Part shown: in pieces, positions 37,116 to 45,852 of the stretch | Numbering within the stretch: the stretch's first letter is position 1 | How the letters are laid out: each line of letters opens with the position of its first letter | From: JABMPR01 sp964508765 | GTDB taxonomy: Bacteria; Fidelibacterota; UBA8477; JABMPR01 | DNA: 64,000 nucleotides | Reading direction: 5' to 3' | NCBI GenBank assembly: GCA_964508765.1 | Contig: CAZDVD010000003.1 | Location: 1-64,000, forward strand | Notes under the pieces: generated by a model | The model's input: only the letters and a program-made list of their open reading frames with translations | The model's database searches: none | What the model was told of the DNA's origin: nothing | Translations under genes and position numbers: made by a program

Positions 37116-37718
37116 TTATTTCCCTTTTCGGAGTGGAAAGAAATTCAACCCGTGACCGCGCTTGGCGCTTCTGCGTTTTTGTGAAAGAGGGAAAGTCCCC
37201 TCCGATACTGTTTTCACATCTTCTATTGAATAAAAAGCTTTGGGGTTGAATTGCTTAACTTTTTCAATGATACTTTTCATGTCACGCCGTTTAATTATGC
37301 TGTAAAGGATTTTTACTGGACCAGTGGCACCCTCTGCATCTACGGCAGTTATTCCCAGGTGTTGTTTTCTGAAATACTCCAGCAATTCATCTGCATTATA
37401 CCTGGTGATCACACGCAAGGCTACCTTTCCTACGTACAGATGACGTTCTATGGCAATGCCTACATAATTCCCAGCTGCAAAACCGGCTGCATAGAATACA
37501 TAGTACAAGGGTGAGCTCAGGTTATTCATGACGCTGGAAATAACGACCAGCCAGATAAATACCTCAAAAAACCCCAGCAGGGCAGCCAGGGTTTGGATCC
37601 CTCTGGCGACAAATAATATTCTGATTGTTCCGAGGCTTACATCAACAATTCGTGCCAAAAAAATGAGTAAAGGCAAAGCGATATAAGCAAACCACCAGAC
37701 TTCCAACCAGGCTTCCAT
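37116..37718 (-). CDS. UPF0316 (DUF5698/DUF2179) membrane protein
   Basis: A 200-residue protein from the ATG at 37718, where GGAG lies 6 nt upstream (a TTG two codons earlier is rejected). Three membrane helices occupy residues about 10-90 with the family motif RIVDVSLGTIRILFVARG. A cytoplasmic DUF2179 domain follows (RVITRYNADELLEYF, ILYSIIKRRDMKSI). The C-terminus is basic. Function unknown; the family is widespread and may bind a small ligand. It lies 22 nt after the broken gene at 37741-38124, in the same direction. Confidence 0.85.
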   Translation of the reverse strand: MEAWLEVWWFAYIALPLLIFLARIVDVSLGTIRILFVARGIQTLAALLGFFEVFIWLVVISSVMNNLSSPLYYVFYAAGFAAGNYVGIAIERHLYVGKVALRVITRYNADELLEYFRKQHLGITAVDAEGATGPVKILYSIIKRRDMKSIIEKVKQFNPKAFYSIEDVKTVSEGTFPLSQKRRSAKRGHGLNFFPLRKGK

Positions 37719-37740
37719 ATTCAACTCCAGTCCAAATTGA

Positions 37741-38124
37741 CTATTTTACCAGCAGGCACTTTCCTGAAAGTTCTTGATTACCCAGGCTTGCCTTAAATAC
37801 ATAAACACCGATGCTCACGCCACCCGAAGAGTAGAAGTCTCCATTGATTGCTCCTACCACTCGATGACCCTCAGTATTGGATCTGCTGGCCATGGATGAA
37901 GTACGTTCATACCCTGCAATATTGTTCATCGCCTTAACCGTTTCCAGGGTGTTCATCGTGTCGTTAAGATCGATTTCAAGAATGTCGATTTGCCATGGAC
38001 CCTGAAGCAGGGCAACTTCGTGATACATAATTCCTGGACCTACAGGTCGACTGGTGATTGTATCGGAATAAGCAAAGTTCAGGGCAATTAAACAGGCAAA
38101 AGAAAGACGAATAATGGGTTGCAT
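37741..38124 (-). pseudogene. Internally deleted secreted phosphodiester glycosidase (NAGPA-like) gene
   Basis: The ATG at 38124 has GGAGGAG 5 nt upstream. A signal peptide (CLIALNFAYS) leads into residues resembling the start of a phosphodiester glycosidase domain: GIMYHEV, DILEIDLND and VVGAINGDFYSSGG. Only about 95 residues of that domain remain; it is normally about 300. The protein then ends abruptly in GVYVFKASLGNQELSGKCLLVK-like sequence (last 20-odd residues), which matches the end of a type IX secretion C-terminal sorting domain. This looks like an in-frame internal deletion joining the two ends of a larger secreted protein. A misassembly could give the same picture. Confidence 0.65.
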
Positions 38125-38208
38125 AATAGCTCCTCCAGAGGCTAGAATATAGTCAGGTGAAAGTCGAGCCACACCAGTTTGTTAATAAAATTCACAAATT
38201 GATTTGGT

Positions 38209-38239
38209 AAAAAAAGGCCACCCCGAGAGATGGCCTTTA
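38209..38239 (-). terminator. Terminator of the outer-membrane barrel gene
   Basis: On the minus strand AAAGGCCA pairs with TGGCCTTT around a 10-nt loop, followed by TTTTTT. It lies about 19 nt after the stop of the barrel gene. Confidence 0.9.
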
Positions 38240-38257
38240 GGTATTTATTCTTGGTAA

Positions 38258-39499
38258 TTAAAAGGTATAAACCAGATCAGCACAAACACCCAGCGTACCA
38301 TACAAGTCATTAAAGATCATCTGAGGACCAGTAATCCAAAATGTATTGTTAATCAGGATATCTAATTGGAGAGCCCCGTAGTTAAAACCCATACCCGCAT
38401 TGTAGGAATAGGCACCATTACCACCCAGGGAGAAGGTGGAGTAGGTATCTTCATCATCAACACTGCCTGAGACATAAACATTCTTGGAACTGGTAAATCC
38501 AAGGGTAGTAATCTGTCTCTCCATTCCAAATCTCAGTGTGGTGTATTTTAGTTTTGCTTCCAGACCAATATTCATAATGGGTGCAACAAGGCCAAAACTC
38601 ATGTCTGTATCTTTTGATTCAGAGCCACTTAGTTTTCCCTCATCTGCAGTTCGCGAGAAAAACAAGGAGCCACCCAGTCCATAGACGAGAAATATTTTGT
38701 CGTCTGCCAGATTCTGGTTGTTGAACACTCGGTATGTTGAATTGATGGCGAATTGATTGCCAGATTCATCTTCCATTTTGGTATTGGCACTGGTGTATTC
38801 ACTTGATCCACCCTGGTAGGCCAGACCAAAAACAGCATAGCTATTATCAAAGAAAAATAGACCGGAGTTTGAGCGTGCCTTTACTTGGAGGGCAAAACTA
38901 AGTTTACTGGCTTTCCCTTCGTCTTTAGTACTGCCGTTGATGGGGTCATCATATTCCCCTGAAAAACTACCATGGGGTGTGGGTGCAAAACCGAGCAGAC
39001 TATTAATGTTTCCTGGTGTTAGACCAAATGCAATAGATGTGGAGAGTTCCATATCTTCCGTGTCGAGACCGTATTCGAGATCAAACATAATGTTGGTTTG
39101 GTTCAACTTCTCTTCACTGGTGGTCGGTGTTGTTTCTTTGTCATCCTCGACTTCGGATTGGCTGGTAATGCCGAACCGGACACCCATGCGGACGGCAGCA
39201 TTTCCTCCCATGCTACGAATTATGTTGAAATAATCATTTTGCTGAACGCTGCCACCATAGAATCCCCAGGAATTTGCGGAATCACCCACAACAAGCAAAT
39301 AGTTGGGGTTGCCTAGATGGATATCTTCAAAATAGATGAGATTCATGTCATTGATTCTCTGTGGGAACAACTGGATAGATGCATCATCACCAATAAGCAT
39401 GTAAGGATTATTTCCCAGGGCTTGAACGCGCTTGTCTGTAGCAAAAAGAGAACTGAATGCAACCAACAGAACGAGACCCAATACGAGCATTTTTTTCAT
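38258..39499 (-). CDS. Outer-membrane beta-barrel protein
   Basis: The ATG at 39499 (AAGGGGG 9 nt upstream) gives a clear signal peptide (MLVLGLVLLVAFSSLFA); an in-frame extension to 39625 is rejected. The 413-residue protein has a short N-terminal region with a Gly/Asn-rich motif (ALGNNPYMLIGDDASIQLFPQ), then repeated amphipathic strands to a terminal aromatic strand (CADLVYTF), as in porin-like barrels. I do not know its cargo. It is divergent from the hydrogenase operon, and the 400 bp between them carry a 33-nt palindrome, so metal-linked control is possible. Confidence 0.78.
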   Translation of the reverse strand: MKKMLVLGLVLLVAFSSLFATDKRVQALGNNPYMLIGDDASIQLFPQRINDMNLIYFEDIHLGNPNYLLVVGDSANSWGFYGGSVQQNDYFNIIRSMGGNAAVRMGVRFGITSQSEVEDDKETTPTTSEEKLNQTNIMFDLEYGLDTEDMELSTSIAFGLTPGNINSLLGFAPTPHGSFSGEYDDPINGSTKDEGKASKLSFALQVKARSNSGLFFFDNSYAVFGLAYQGGSSEYTSANTKMEDESGNQFAINSTYRVFNNQNLADDKIFLVYGLGGSLFFSRTADEGKLSGSESKDTDMSFGLVAPIMNIGLEAKLKYTTLRFGMERQITTLGFTSSKNVYVSGSVDDEDTYSTFSLGGNGAYSYNAGMGFNYGALQLDILINNTFWITGPQMIFNDLYGTLGVCADLVYTF

Positions 39500-39899
39500 G
39501 TGTTTACCCCCTTCAGGTAAGTGTGTTTGAAATTTTCTGCGTGACATAATAATACGCAAAACCCAAATCTCAAATCCTGAAAATTGATTTTGCGTGATGA
39601 TGTGATATGAAACTATAAATGACAATAATTGTCATTTATAGTTAATAATTATAACCCTTTATGAAATATGTCCAATAGATAAATACAGTATTTGTAACTA
39701 CCGTTCTTCGCATTATATTCCACACGCAATTACTGAAAAAAATGAATCATTAAAGACAAATTCTATCATGAATTAACGCTGTGTCTTCTGCACAGCGATC
39801 TCATCTACATTTTTTTCAGGATCGGATCCAATCTGATTTATTGCCATCATTCTGATGAAAAAGCCAAAGGCGATAACAATAGCTGGAAAGGGTAAATGA
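39500..39899. other. Divergent promoter region between barrel gene and hydrogenase operon
   Basis: A 400-bp AT-rich region. It contains the 33-nt palindrome listed separately and, at 39777-39797, a 7-bp hairpin (CGCTGTG/CACAGCG, 7-nt loop) about 100 nt before hybO. No gene is credible here. A minus-strand frame reading into hybO is an antisense shadow. Confidence 0.6.
39611..39643. promoter_or_regulatory. 33-nt palindrome with Fur-type 7-1-7 core
   Basis: A perfect inverted repeat of two 16-nt arms around a single central base (39627). The core TGACAAT-A-ATTGTCA at 39620-39634 has the 7-1-7 geometry of Fur-superfamily operators (Fur consensus TGATAAT-N-ATTATCA). It lies about 112 nt before the barrel start and 257 nt before hybO, between divergent genes. 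A metal-dependent repressor acting on one or both is a reasonable inference; the metal is unknown. Confidence 0.65.
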
Positions 39900-41045
39900 A
39901 TGGGAACACTATTAACATCCACTGAATCCTCAGAGATGTCCTTCTCAAATGAGTTGGAGGCACAAGGAGTAAGCCGTCGGAGCTTCCTGAAGTTTTGTAC
40001 TGCTATCACAGCGGCAATGGGTCTACCTGCCACCATGGTGGCCAGGGTGGCAGATGCCATTGCCAGCCCGACTCGAACGCCTGTCATCTGGTTACACTTC
40101 CAAGAATGTACGGGATGTACCGAATCACTCCTGAGAACCACGCATCCTACCGTGGAAGAGTTGGTTCTGGATATGATCTCTCTCGACTATTCTGAAACCC
40201 TTTGTGCTGCAGCAGGTCATCAGGTTGAAAAGTCCCTGAAGGACTCAGCCAAACTAAATGAGGGCAAATATATCCTGGTAGTTGAAGGATCCATACCTGT
40301 AAAGGAAAATGGCATCTATTGCAAGATCGCTGGTAGAACCGCTCTGGATATCTTGAATGATTACGGATCGAGAGCTGCAGCCATCGTAGCTATCGGATCC
40401 TGCGCTTCCTGGGGTGGCGTTCAGTCATCCAGCCCCAATCCAACGGGAGCCACTGGTGTACATGAAATTATTAAGGATAAACCGATTATTAATCTGCCTG
40501 GTTGTCCTGCCAGTCCCTATAATCTGCTTTCCACAATCCTCTATTACCTCACCCTGGGCAAACTGCCTCAGCTGGATAGCAAGGGAAGACCAAAGTTTGC
40601 TTATGGTCGCCTTATCCACGAACATTGCGAACGACGTCCTCATTTTGATGCGGGTCGTTTTGCCCTGCAATTTGGAGATGATGGACACCGGGAAGGGTAT
40701 TGTCTCTATAAACTTGGATGCAAGGGACCCGAAACGTACAATAACTGTTCTTCTATCCTTTTTGGTGATGTGGGTTCAGGAGCCTGGCCAGTGGGAACGG
40801 GTCATCCCTGTTTTGGCTGCTCGGAAGAAGGCGTCGGTTTTACCAAGTACATTCATGAACAGGCCGATGTGTTCACAGACTCACCTCCAGCTTCCTATGC
40901 AAAAATCGATGGTGAAAAAGCAGGTGGTATCACAGTTGCGGGTGCTGCTGTTGCAGGAGCCGTGGGTGGTGTCATCGTAGGTGCCAGTGCCATGGCTGCG
41001 AAAAAGATGAAGGCAGAAGAAACTGCCCCGGAATCAGACGCATAA
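39900..41045 (+). CDS. hybO: [NiFe] hydrogenase small subunit (HybO-like)
   Basis: A 381-residue small subunit with a Tat signal (SRRSFLKFC, arginines 26-27). The ATG has GGAAAGGG 6 nt upstream. The proximal cluster starts C70-T-G-C73 (ECTGCTES), the standard form rather than the six-cysteine form of oxygen-tolerant enzymes. Further motifs are NLPGCPAS and HPCFGCSEEG. A C-terminal hydrophobic helix (AAVAGAVGGVIVGASA) anchors it to the membrane. It passes electrons from the Ni-Fe site to HybA and HybB. First gene of the operon hybO-A-B-C-D. The predicted oxygen-sensitive character follows from the CTGC motif. Confidence 0.93.
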   Translation: MGTLLTSTESSEMSFSNELEAQGVSRRSFLKFCTAITAAMGLPATMVARVADAIASPTRTPVIWLHFQECTGCTESLLRTTHPTVEELVLDMISLDYSETLCAAAGHQVEKSLKDSAKLNEGKYILVVEGSIPVKENGIYCKIAGRTALDILNDYGSRAAAIVAIGSCASWGGVQSSSPNPTGATGVHEIIKDKPIINLPGCPASPYNLLSTILYYLTLGKLPQLDSKGRPKFAYGRLIHEHCERRPHFDAGRFALQFGDDGHREGYCLYKLGCKGPETYNNCSSILFGDVGSGAWPVGTGHPCFGCSEEGVGFTKYIHEQADVFTDSPPASYAKIDGEKAGGITVAGAAVAGAVGGVIVGASAMAAKKMKAEETAPESDA

Positions 41046-41052
41046 GGAGTTT

Positions 41053-42027
41053 ATGATGAACCTTGAACGAAGAGATTTTTTAAAGGTTCTTTCAGTTGGC
41101 GCGTTGACTGCGGGTAACGTCACAAGTGTTTTTGCTGGAATCAGAAAGACTTTGTCGGCAGATGCTGTTGGTATCCTGTATGATGGAACCATCTGTATCG
41201 GTTGCAAGGCCTGCGAAGCAGCTTGTAAGCAGTATAATGATATGCCGCCTGAAAGTGCAAATTTAGAAAAAGCACAGGGAGTGGAAGGCATCTGGGATGA
41301 GTCCTATGATTTATCTGAAAAAACCCTGAATAAAATCAAATTATACGAACATGGTGATGCCTCGACTCGCAACAGCGAAGAGAACGGCTTTGCCTTTGTA
41401 AAAAAAGCCTGTATGCATTGTGTCGATCCTGACTGTGTCTCAGCATGTCCAGTGACAGCCCTGACCAAGAATGCTGTCACAGGCATCGTAGAATACGACA
41501 AGGATGCTTGTATTGGATGTCGCTACTGCATGGTAGCCTGTCCCTACAATGTGCCGAAATTTGAATATGCTGAGGCTATTCCTGAAATCGTGAAGTGTGA
41601 AATGTGCAACCACCGCCAGGCTGAGGGCGATATTCCAGCCTGCTGTGAGTTCTGTCCCACAGGCGCTTCACTATTTGGTAAGGTGACTGATCTTCTGGAA
41701 GAAGCCCGAAAGAGAATCAAGCTGGTGGCTGGAAGTACATATGAATATCCCATGCGCAGTCTTGATGAAGGCGATGTAAGTCCCAAGACAGTAGCTCCAT
41801 ATATCAATTACATTTATGGTGAGAAAGAGGGGGGCGGTACGCAGTATCTCTTACTCTCTGCTATTCCTTTTACAAAACTGGGTCTACCTGAGCTTTCTGC
41901 TAGCTCTTCTGCTTCTAAATCAGAAGGCATCCAGCATGGTGTTTACAAAGGTATGGTCGCACCCATCGCTCTCCTGGGTGGACTGCTTTATGGTGCGTAT
42001 CAAACAACCAAGAATTCAGAAGGATAG
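41053..42027 (+). CDS. hybA: Hydrogenase 4Fe-4S ferredoxin subunit (HybA-like)
   Basis: A 324-residue periplasmic ferredoxin with a twin-arginine leader (LERRDFLKVLS). Four cysteine clusters are visible: CIGCKACEAAC, CMHCVDPDCVSAC, CIGCRYCMVAC and CEMCNHRQ...CCEFC. The C-terminus has one membrane helix (GMVAPIALLGGLLYG). It bridges electrons between the small subunit and HybB. An AAGGAG site precedes two adjacent ATGs (41053 and 41056), the second better spaced. It lies 7 nt after hybO and 9 nt before hybB. Confidence 0.92.
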   Translation: MMNLERRDFLKVLSVGALTAGNVTSVFAGIRKTLSADAVGILYDGTICIGCKACEAACKQYNDMPPESANLEKAQGVEGIWDESYDLSEKTLNKIKLYEHGDASTRNSEENGFAFVKKACMHCVDPDCVSACPVTALTKNAVTGIVEYDKDACIGCRYCMVACPYNVPKFEYAEAIPEIVKCEMCNHRQAEGDIPACCEFCPTGASLFGKVTDLLEEARKRIKLVAGSTYEYPMRSLDEGDVSPKTVAPYINYIYGEKEGGGTQYLLLSAIPFTKLGLPELSASSSASKSEGIQHGVYKGMVAPIALLGGLLYGAYQTTKNSEG

Positions 42028-42036
42028 GAGCTGATT

Positions 42037-43176
42037 ATGCACGAAAAACAAGCTCTCGGTGGCAAACTGCTCACCAAGCCATTCTGGGTTTTACTTGGAT
42101 TGGTCATGATAGCCGGACTCCTCCTGATTAAACGGTTTCTGTTTGGAATTGGTGCTGTCACCAATCTCTCCGATGGTTACCCCTGGGGTCTCTGGATTGT
42201 ATATGATGTTCTCATCGGTACAGCCCTGGGTTGCGGTGGTTACTCCATCGCCCTCCTGGTGTACATCTTTAACAAGGGTGAATATCATCCCCTGGTAAGA
42301 TCAGCCCTGATGACCAGTGCCTTTGGATATACCCTGGCTGGTGTGTCCATTTTTATCGATATCGGTCGTTACTGGCAGATGTATAATGTGTTTCTCCCCT
42401 GGCACATCAATGTGAATTCAATCATGTTTGAGGTAGCCGCCTGTATTGGTGCCTACGTCTTTGTGCTGTGGATTGAGTTCTCACCAACCTTTCTTGAACA
42501 CCGAAAATCAATGGAAACGAAAAAGAAGCTTAACAAGATCCTCTTTTTCTTCATCGCATTGGGTGTCTTACTTCCCACTATGCATCAATCCAGTCTGGGA
42601 TCATTGATGATCATTGCTGGTGAAAAACTCTCACCGATCTGGCAAACTGGCTGGTTGCCCTTACTCTTTTTGACAACGGCTATCACCATGGGTTATGCAG
42701 TTGTGATTTTCGAGTCTCTATTCTCTGCTGCCGCATTGAAACGACCTCTGGATGAGACACCTATTCTGGGAAAACTCAGTGTCATGATGATCCCCCTATT
42801 GGTTTTCTTTCTCCTGCTGCGCTTTGGAGACCTTATCTGGCGCGGCCAATTGGGCAATATCTTTGATGATGGCATGCTGGGAGCATTCTTCGTTGTTGAA
42901 AATGTTTTATTCCTGATTCCCATCATCATGTTGGCCTCAGCTAAAAATCGCATGAAGGCAACCACCCTGTTCTGGTCTTCTGGATCAATGATCCTGGCGG
43001 GAGCACTCTATCGATTTGATACCTTTCTGGTAGCTTTCAATCCCGGTGTGGGATATCACTATTTCCCATCAGCATCAGAAATCCTGATTACTGTCGGTAT
43101 TATCTCAATAGAGATCATGGCCTATTTAATATTCGTCAAAAAACTCCCGGTTTTACCGGCTATCAAACATTCATAA
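42037..43176 (+). CDS. hybB: Hydrogenase membrane subunit HybB (NrfD/PsrC family)
   Basis: A 379-residue integral membrane protein with about 10 helices, of the HybB branch of the NrfD/PsrC family. Characteristic segments are GYPWGLWIVYDVLIG in the first third and LHQSSLGSL-like sequence (MHQSSLGSL) in the middle. Members carry the quinone site and no heme, linking H2 oxidation to quinone reduction. It sits between hybA and hybC. A paralog of this protein is encoded at 52693-53928 in a different operon. Confidence 0.92.
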   Translation: MHEKQALGGKLLTKPFWVLLGLVMIAGLLLIKRFLFGIGAVTNLSDGYPWGLWIVYDVLIGTALGCGGYSIALLVYIFNKGEYHPLVRSALMTSAFGYTLAGVSIFIDIGRYWQMYNVFLPWHINVNSIMFEVAACIGAYVFVLWIEFSPTFLEHRKSMETKKKLNKILFFFIALGVLLPTMHQSSLGSLMIIAGEKLSPIWQTGWLPLLFLTTAITMGYAVVIFESLFSAAALKRPLDETPILGKLSVMMIPLLVFFLLLRFGDLIWRGQLGNIFDDGMLGAFFVVENVLFLIPIIMLASAKNRMKATTLFWSSGSMILAGALYRFDTFLVAFNPGVGYHYFPSASEILITVGIISIEIMAYLIFVKKLPVLPAIKHS

Positions 43177-43200
43177 ACTGAAGATATGAGGATAATATAA

Positions 43201-44907
43201 ATGAGTAAAAGAATCGTAGTTGATCCGGTCACTCGCATAGAGGGACATCTAAGAATTGATTGTGATATCAAGGATGGCAAGGTTGCGAAAGCCTGGTCAT
43301 CAGGCCAAATGTGGCGTGGTATTGAAACCATATTAAAGGGACGCGATCCACGGGATGCCTGGGTATTTACCCAGAGAATATGTGGTGTCTGTACCACCGT
43401 GCATGCTATCGCATCAGTGCGTACTGTTGAGAATGCTCTGGACATGGAAATTCCAGTGAATGCCCAATACATTCGCAATATGGTCATAGCTGCTCACGGT
43501 ATTCATGATCATATTGTACATTTCTATCATTTATCTGCACTGGATTGGGTCGATGTGGTATCAGCCCTTTCAGCTGACCCAAAAGCAGCCTCAAAACTGG
43601 CGCAAAGTCTCTCAGATCATCCCAATAATGGCTGGCAAGAATACAAGGCTGTTCAGGATAAACTCAAGACTTTTGTGGGCTCAGGGCAATTAGGTATTTT
43701 TGCCAATGGTTACTGGGGTCATCCCGCCATGAAACTGCCACCAGAAGTCAACCTGATCGCAGCAGCTCACTATCTGGAAGCCTTTGAAATTCAGAGAAAA
43801 GCCAACCAGATCACAACCATTCTGGGATCAAAAACTCCTCACGTTCAGAATTTGGCTGTAGGTGGTGTTTCCAATCCCATCAATCCAGATAGCCAGGCAG
43901 CTCTCAATATGGAACGTCTGCAGATGGTCAAGGATCTGATGAATCAGCTGAAATCCTTTATCTATAATGCGTATTTGGTTGATGTGGCAGTGGTCGCCTC
44001 ATTTTATCAAGACTGGCTTGGTTATGGGTCCGGTGTGATGGACTATCTGTCAGTACCTGATTTCCCAACCGATACCAAGGGAACTCAGTTCGGTACACCC
44101 GGTGGCTACATCCCTGGTGGTGATGTTAGTAAGCTCAAGCCAATTACCTCCTTCCAGGATAAATATTTCGAAGATGGTGTCAAAGAGAGTGTGAAACACT
44201 CATGGTATGAAGGTGATAGCAATCTCCATCCATATAAGGGTGAAACTGAACCTCATTATACAGATTTTGAAGATGACGGCAAATATAGCTGGGTCAAAGC
44301 ACCTACCTTCCTGGGCAAACCTGCTCAAGTTGGTCCATTGGCTAATGTCCTGAATATGTATGCCCAGGGTCATGAGACGACTCAAAAAGTAGCTGGTGTT
44401 GCCTTTGCCAAAATTAAAGCCATCACAAAATCCAGTTCTGATATTCCTATCAGTGTGCTGCATTCAACATTGGGTCGCCATGCTGCCCGTGCTATCAGAA
44501 CCGCTGTGTTATTTGAAGAACTAGAGAAAAACTATAATCTTCTGATTAACAATATCGCTGGTGGCGATATGACAACCTTTAACCCACCTGTCTTTCCTAA
44601 GGGCGAGCAGCAGGGGTTTGGTTTTCATGAAGCTCCCCGTGGTGTCCTTTCTCATTGGATTGTTATCAAGAATGGTAAAATCGAGAATTATCAGGCTGTG
44701 GTGCCTTCCACATGGAACGCTGCTCCCCGAAATGATGATGATGCAGTAGGTCCCCATGAAGCCTCACTCATGGGCAACCCCATTGCAGATGAAGAAAAAC
44801 CATTGGAGGTTTTACGGACGGTTCACTCCTTCGATCCTTGTCTCGCATGTGCCATCCACCTGCATGACAACAAACGGAAAGATATTTCGAAAGTCCATGT
44901 CCTCTAA
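43201..44907 (+). CDS. hybC: [NiFe] hydrogenase large subunit (HybC-like)
   Basis: A 568-residue catalytic subunit. The N-terminal nickel ligands are C61 and C64 in RICGVC, and the C-terminal pair is C547 and C550 in DPCLACAIH. The endopeptidase site is after H553, leaving a 15-residue tail to be removed during maturation. The start region DPVTRIEGHLRID is typical. It oxidises H2 on the periplasmic side as a group 1 uptake enzyme. The 3' end overlaps the maturation protease gene by 11 nt. Accessory hyp genes are not in the window. Confidence 0.95.
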   Translation: MSKRIVVDPVTRIEGHLRIDCDIKDGKVAKAWSSGQMWRGIETILKGRDPRDAWVFTQRICGVCTTVHAIASVRTVENALDMEIPVNAQYIRNMVIAAHGIHDHIVHFYHLSALDWVDVVSALSADPKAASKLAQSLSDHPNNGWQEYKAVQDKLKTFVGSGQLGIFANGYWGHPAMKLPPEVNLIAAAHYLEAFEIQRKANQITTILGSKTPHVQNLAVGGVSNPINPDSQAALNMERLQMVKDLMNQLKSFIYNAYLVDVAVVASFYQDWLGYGSGVMDYLSVPDFPTDTKGTQFGTPGGYIPGGDVSKLKPITSFQDKYFEDGVKESVKHSWYEGDSNLHPYKGETEPHYTDFEDDGKYSWVKAPTFLGKPAQVGPLANVLNMYAQGHETTQKVAGVAFAKIKAITKSSSDIPISVLHSTLGRHAARAIRTAVLFEELEKNYNLLINNIAGGDMTTFNPPVFPKGEQQGFGFHEAPRGVLSHWIVIKNGKIENYQAVVPSTWNAAPRNDDDAVGPHEASLMGNPIADEEKPLEVLRTVHSFDPCLACAIHLHDNKRKDISKVHVL

Positions 44908-45388
44908 CCCTGAGGTGGTCGTCTTCGGTTTGGGTAACATCCTCATGGAAGATGAGGGTATTGGAGTCCATGCCGCCAATCACCTCCAAAAGCATTATCA
45001 CTTTAAACCAGAAATCGAGATCGTTGATGGGGGTACCAGCGGTCTCGATCTGCTGACCTTTTTTGGTCCAGAGAAGCTCATTTTAATTATTGATGCAGTT
45101 AATTTTGATATGGCGCCAGGCACTGTTGGCAAACTTGAAGATGATGCCATACTTGCTCAACTTGATCCCAAAGTATCTCTCCATCATTTGGGGCTTTCAG
45201 ATCTGATAAGTGTTGCCGAGCTGACGGATAGAAAAGCCAAACGGATGATATTGCTGGGTATCCAACCCAAATCTATGGAGAATCTGGATCTGGAGATGAC
45301 CCCAACTATTAAAGGAGTATTTGACAAGGTTATCGAAAATGCCTTGCTCATTCTAGAGGAGTGGGGGATAGAGAACCACAAGCGCTGA
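44897..45388 (+). CDS. hybD: Hydrogenase maturation protease (HybD-like)
   Basis: A 163-residue protease from the ATG at 44897, overlapping hybC by 11 nt. The nickel-sensing ligands E20 (GNILMEDEGIG), D66 (IIDAVNF) and H97 (SLHHLGL) are in place. It removes the C-terminal tail of HybC after nickel insertion. A longer in-frame extension upstream inside hybC is rejected. It closes the hydrogenase operon. Confidence 0.92.
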   Translation: MSSNPEVVVFGLGNILMEDEGIGVHAANHLQKHYHFKPEIEIVDGGTSGLDLLTFFGPEKLILIIDAVNFDMAPGTVGKLEDDAILAQLDPKVSLHHLGLSDLISVAELTDRKAKRMILLGIQPKSMENLDLEMTPTIKGVFDKVIENALLILEEWGIENHKR

Positions 45389-45447
45389 TCCATGATCTTA
45401 AGTATGCTGGCAAATACCTTGGCGTGATATTTGAACGCTTGAGAACC

Positions 45448-45852
45448 ATGAATATCTTTAAAAACATTTCACTCTTTAAATTGCTGCTCTATCTCATTGC
45501 ATTCCATTCATTCTGTGTGGGAATATCACTGATTGTTCTACCATTTGAAATCCTATCATGGTTTGGGTTTACTGTTGATCCCTACCGCTTCTTTTCCACT
45601 CAGGGAGGTGTATTTCATGTTGTCTTGAGCATTGCCTACATCTTGGCTGCATGTAAACCTTTGGAGGAGAGGAGTCTGGTCATTTTTATCATCCTGGCAA
45701 AATGGATCGCCTTCTTTTTCCTGGGTTTCTACTTTCTGTTCTCAGAGATGGTGCCCGTCATTGCTATTTCAGCCATCGGTGATGGATTGATGGGATTACT
45801 GGTCATGATGTTCTTTCAGGAGCTGTTCACTACGGAGGAAGTAGTTGACTGA
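45448..45852 (+). CDS. Small four-helix membrane protein, unknown
   Basis: About 134 residues from the ATG at 45448; a GTG at 45361 would overlap hybD and add an unconvincing 29-residue leader. Four hydrophobic helices are visible (LLLYLIAFHSFCVGISLIVL, FHVVLSIAYILA, VIFIILAKWIAFFFLGFYFL, VIAISAIGDGLMGLLVMMF). I recognise no family. It overlaps the next gene by 8 nt and is probably coupled to it. The ribosome site is weak. Confidence 0.6.
   Translation: MNIFKNISLFKLLLYLIAFHSFCVGISLIVLPFEILSWFGFTVDPYRFFSTQGGVFHVVLSIAYILAACKPLEERSLVIFIILAKWIAFFFLGFYFLFSEMVPVIAISAIGDGLMGLLVMMFFQELFTTEEVVD

Noticed and set aside
39773..40141. Minus-strand 122-codon frame reading out of hybO
   Set aside because: Most of it is antisense to the Tat-signal region of hybO. 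The C-terminal part looks protein-like, but there is no independent start or ribosome site.
39900..41045. Oxygen-tolerant (group 1d-type) hydrogenase
   Set aside because: The proximal cluster reads CTGC and lacks the two extra cysteines of oxygen-tolerant enzymes.
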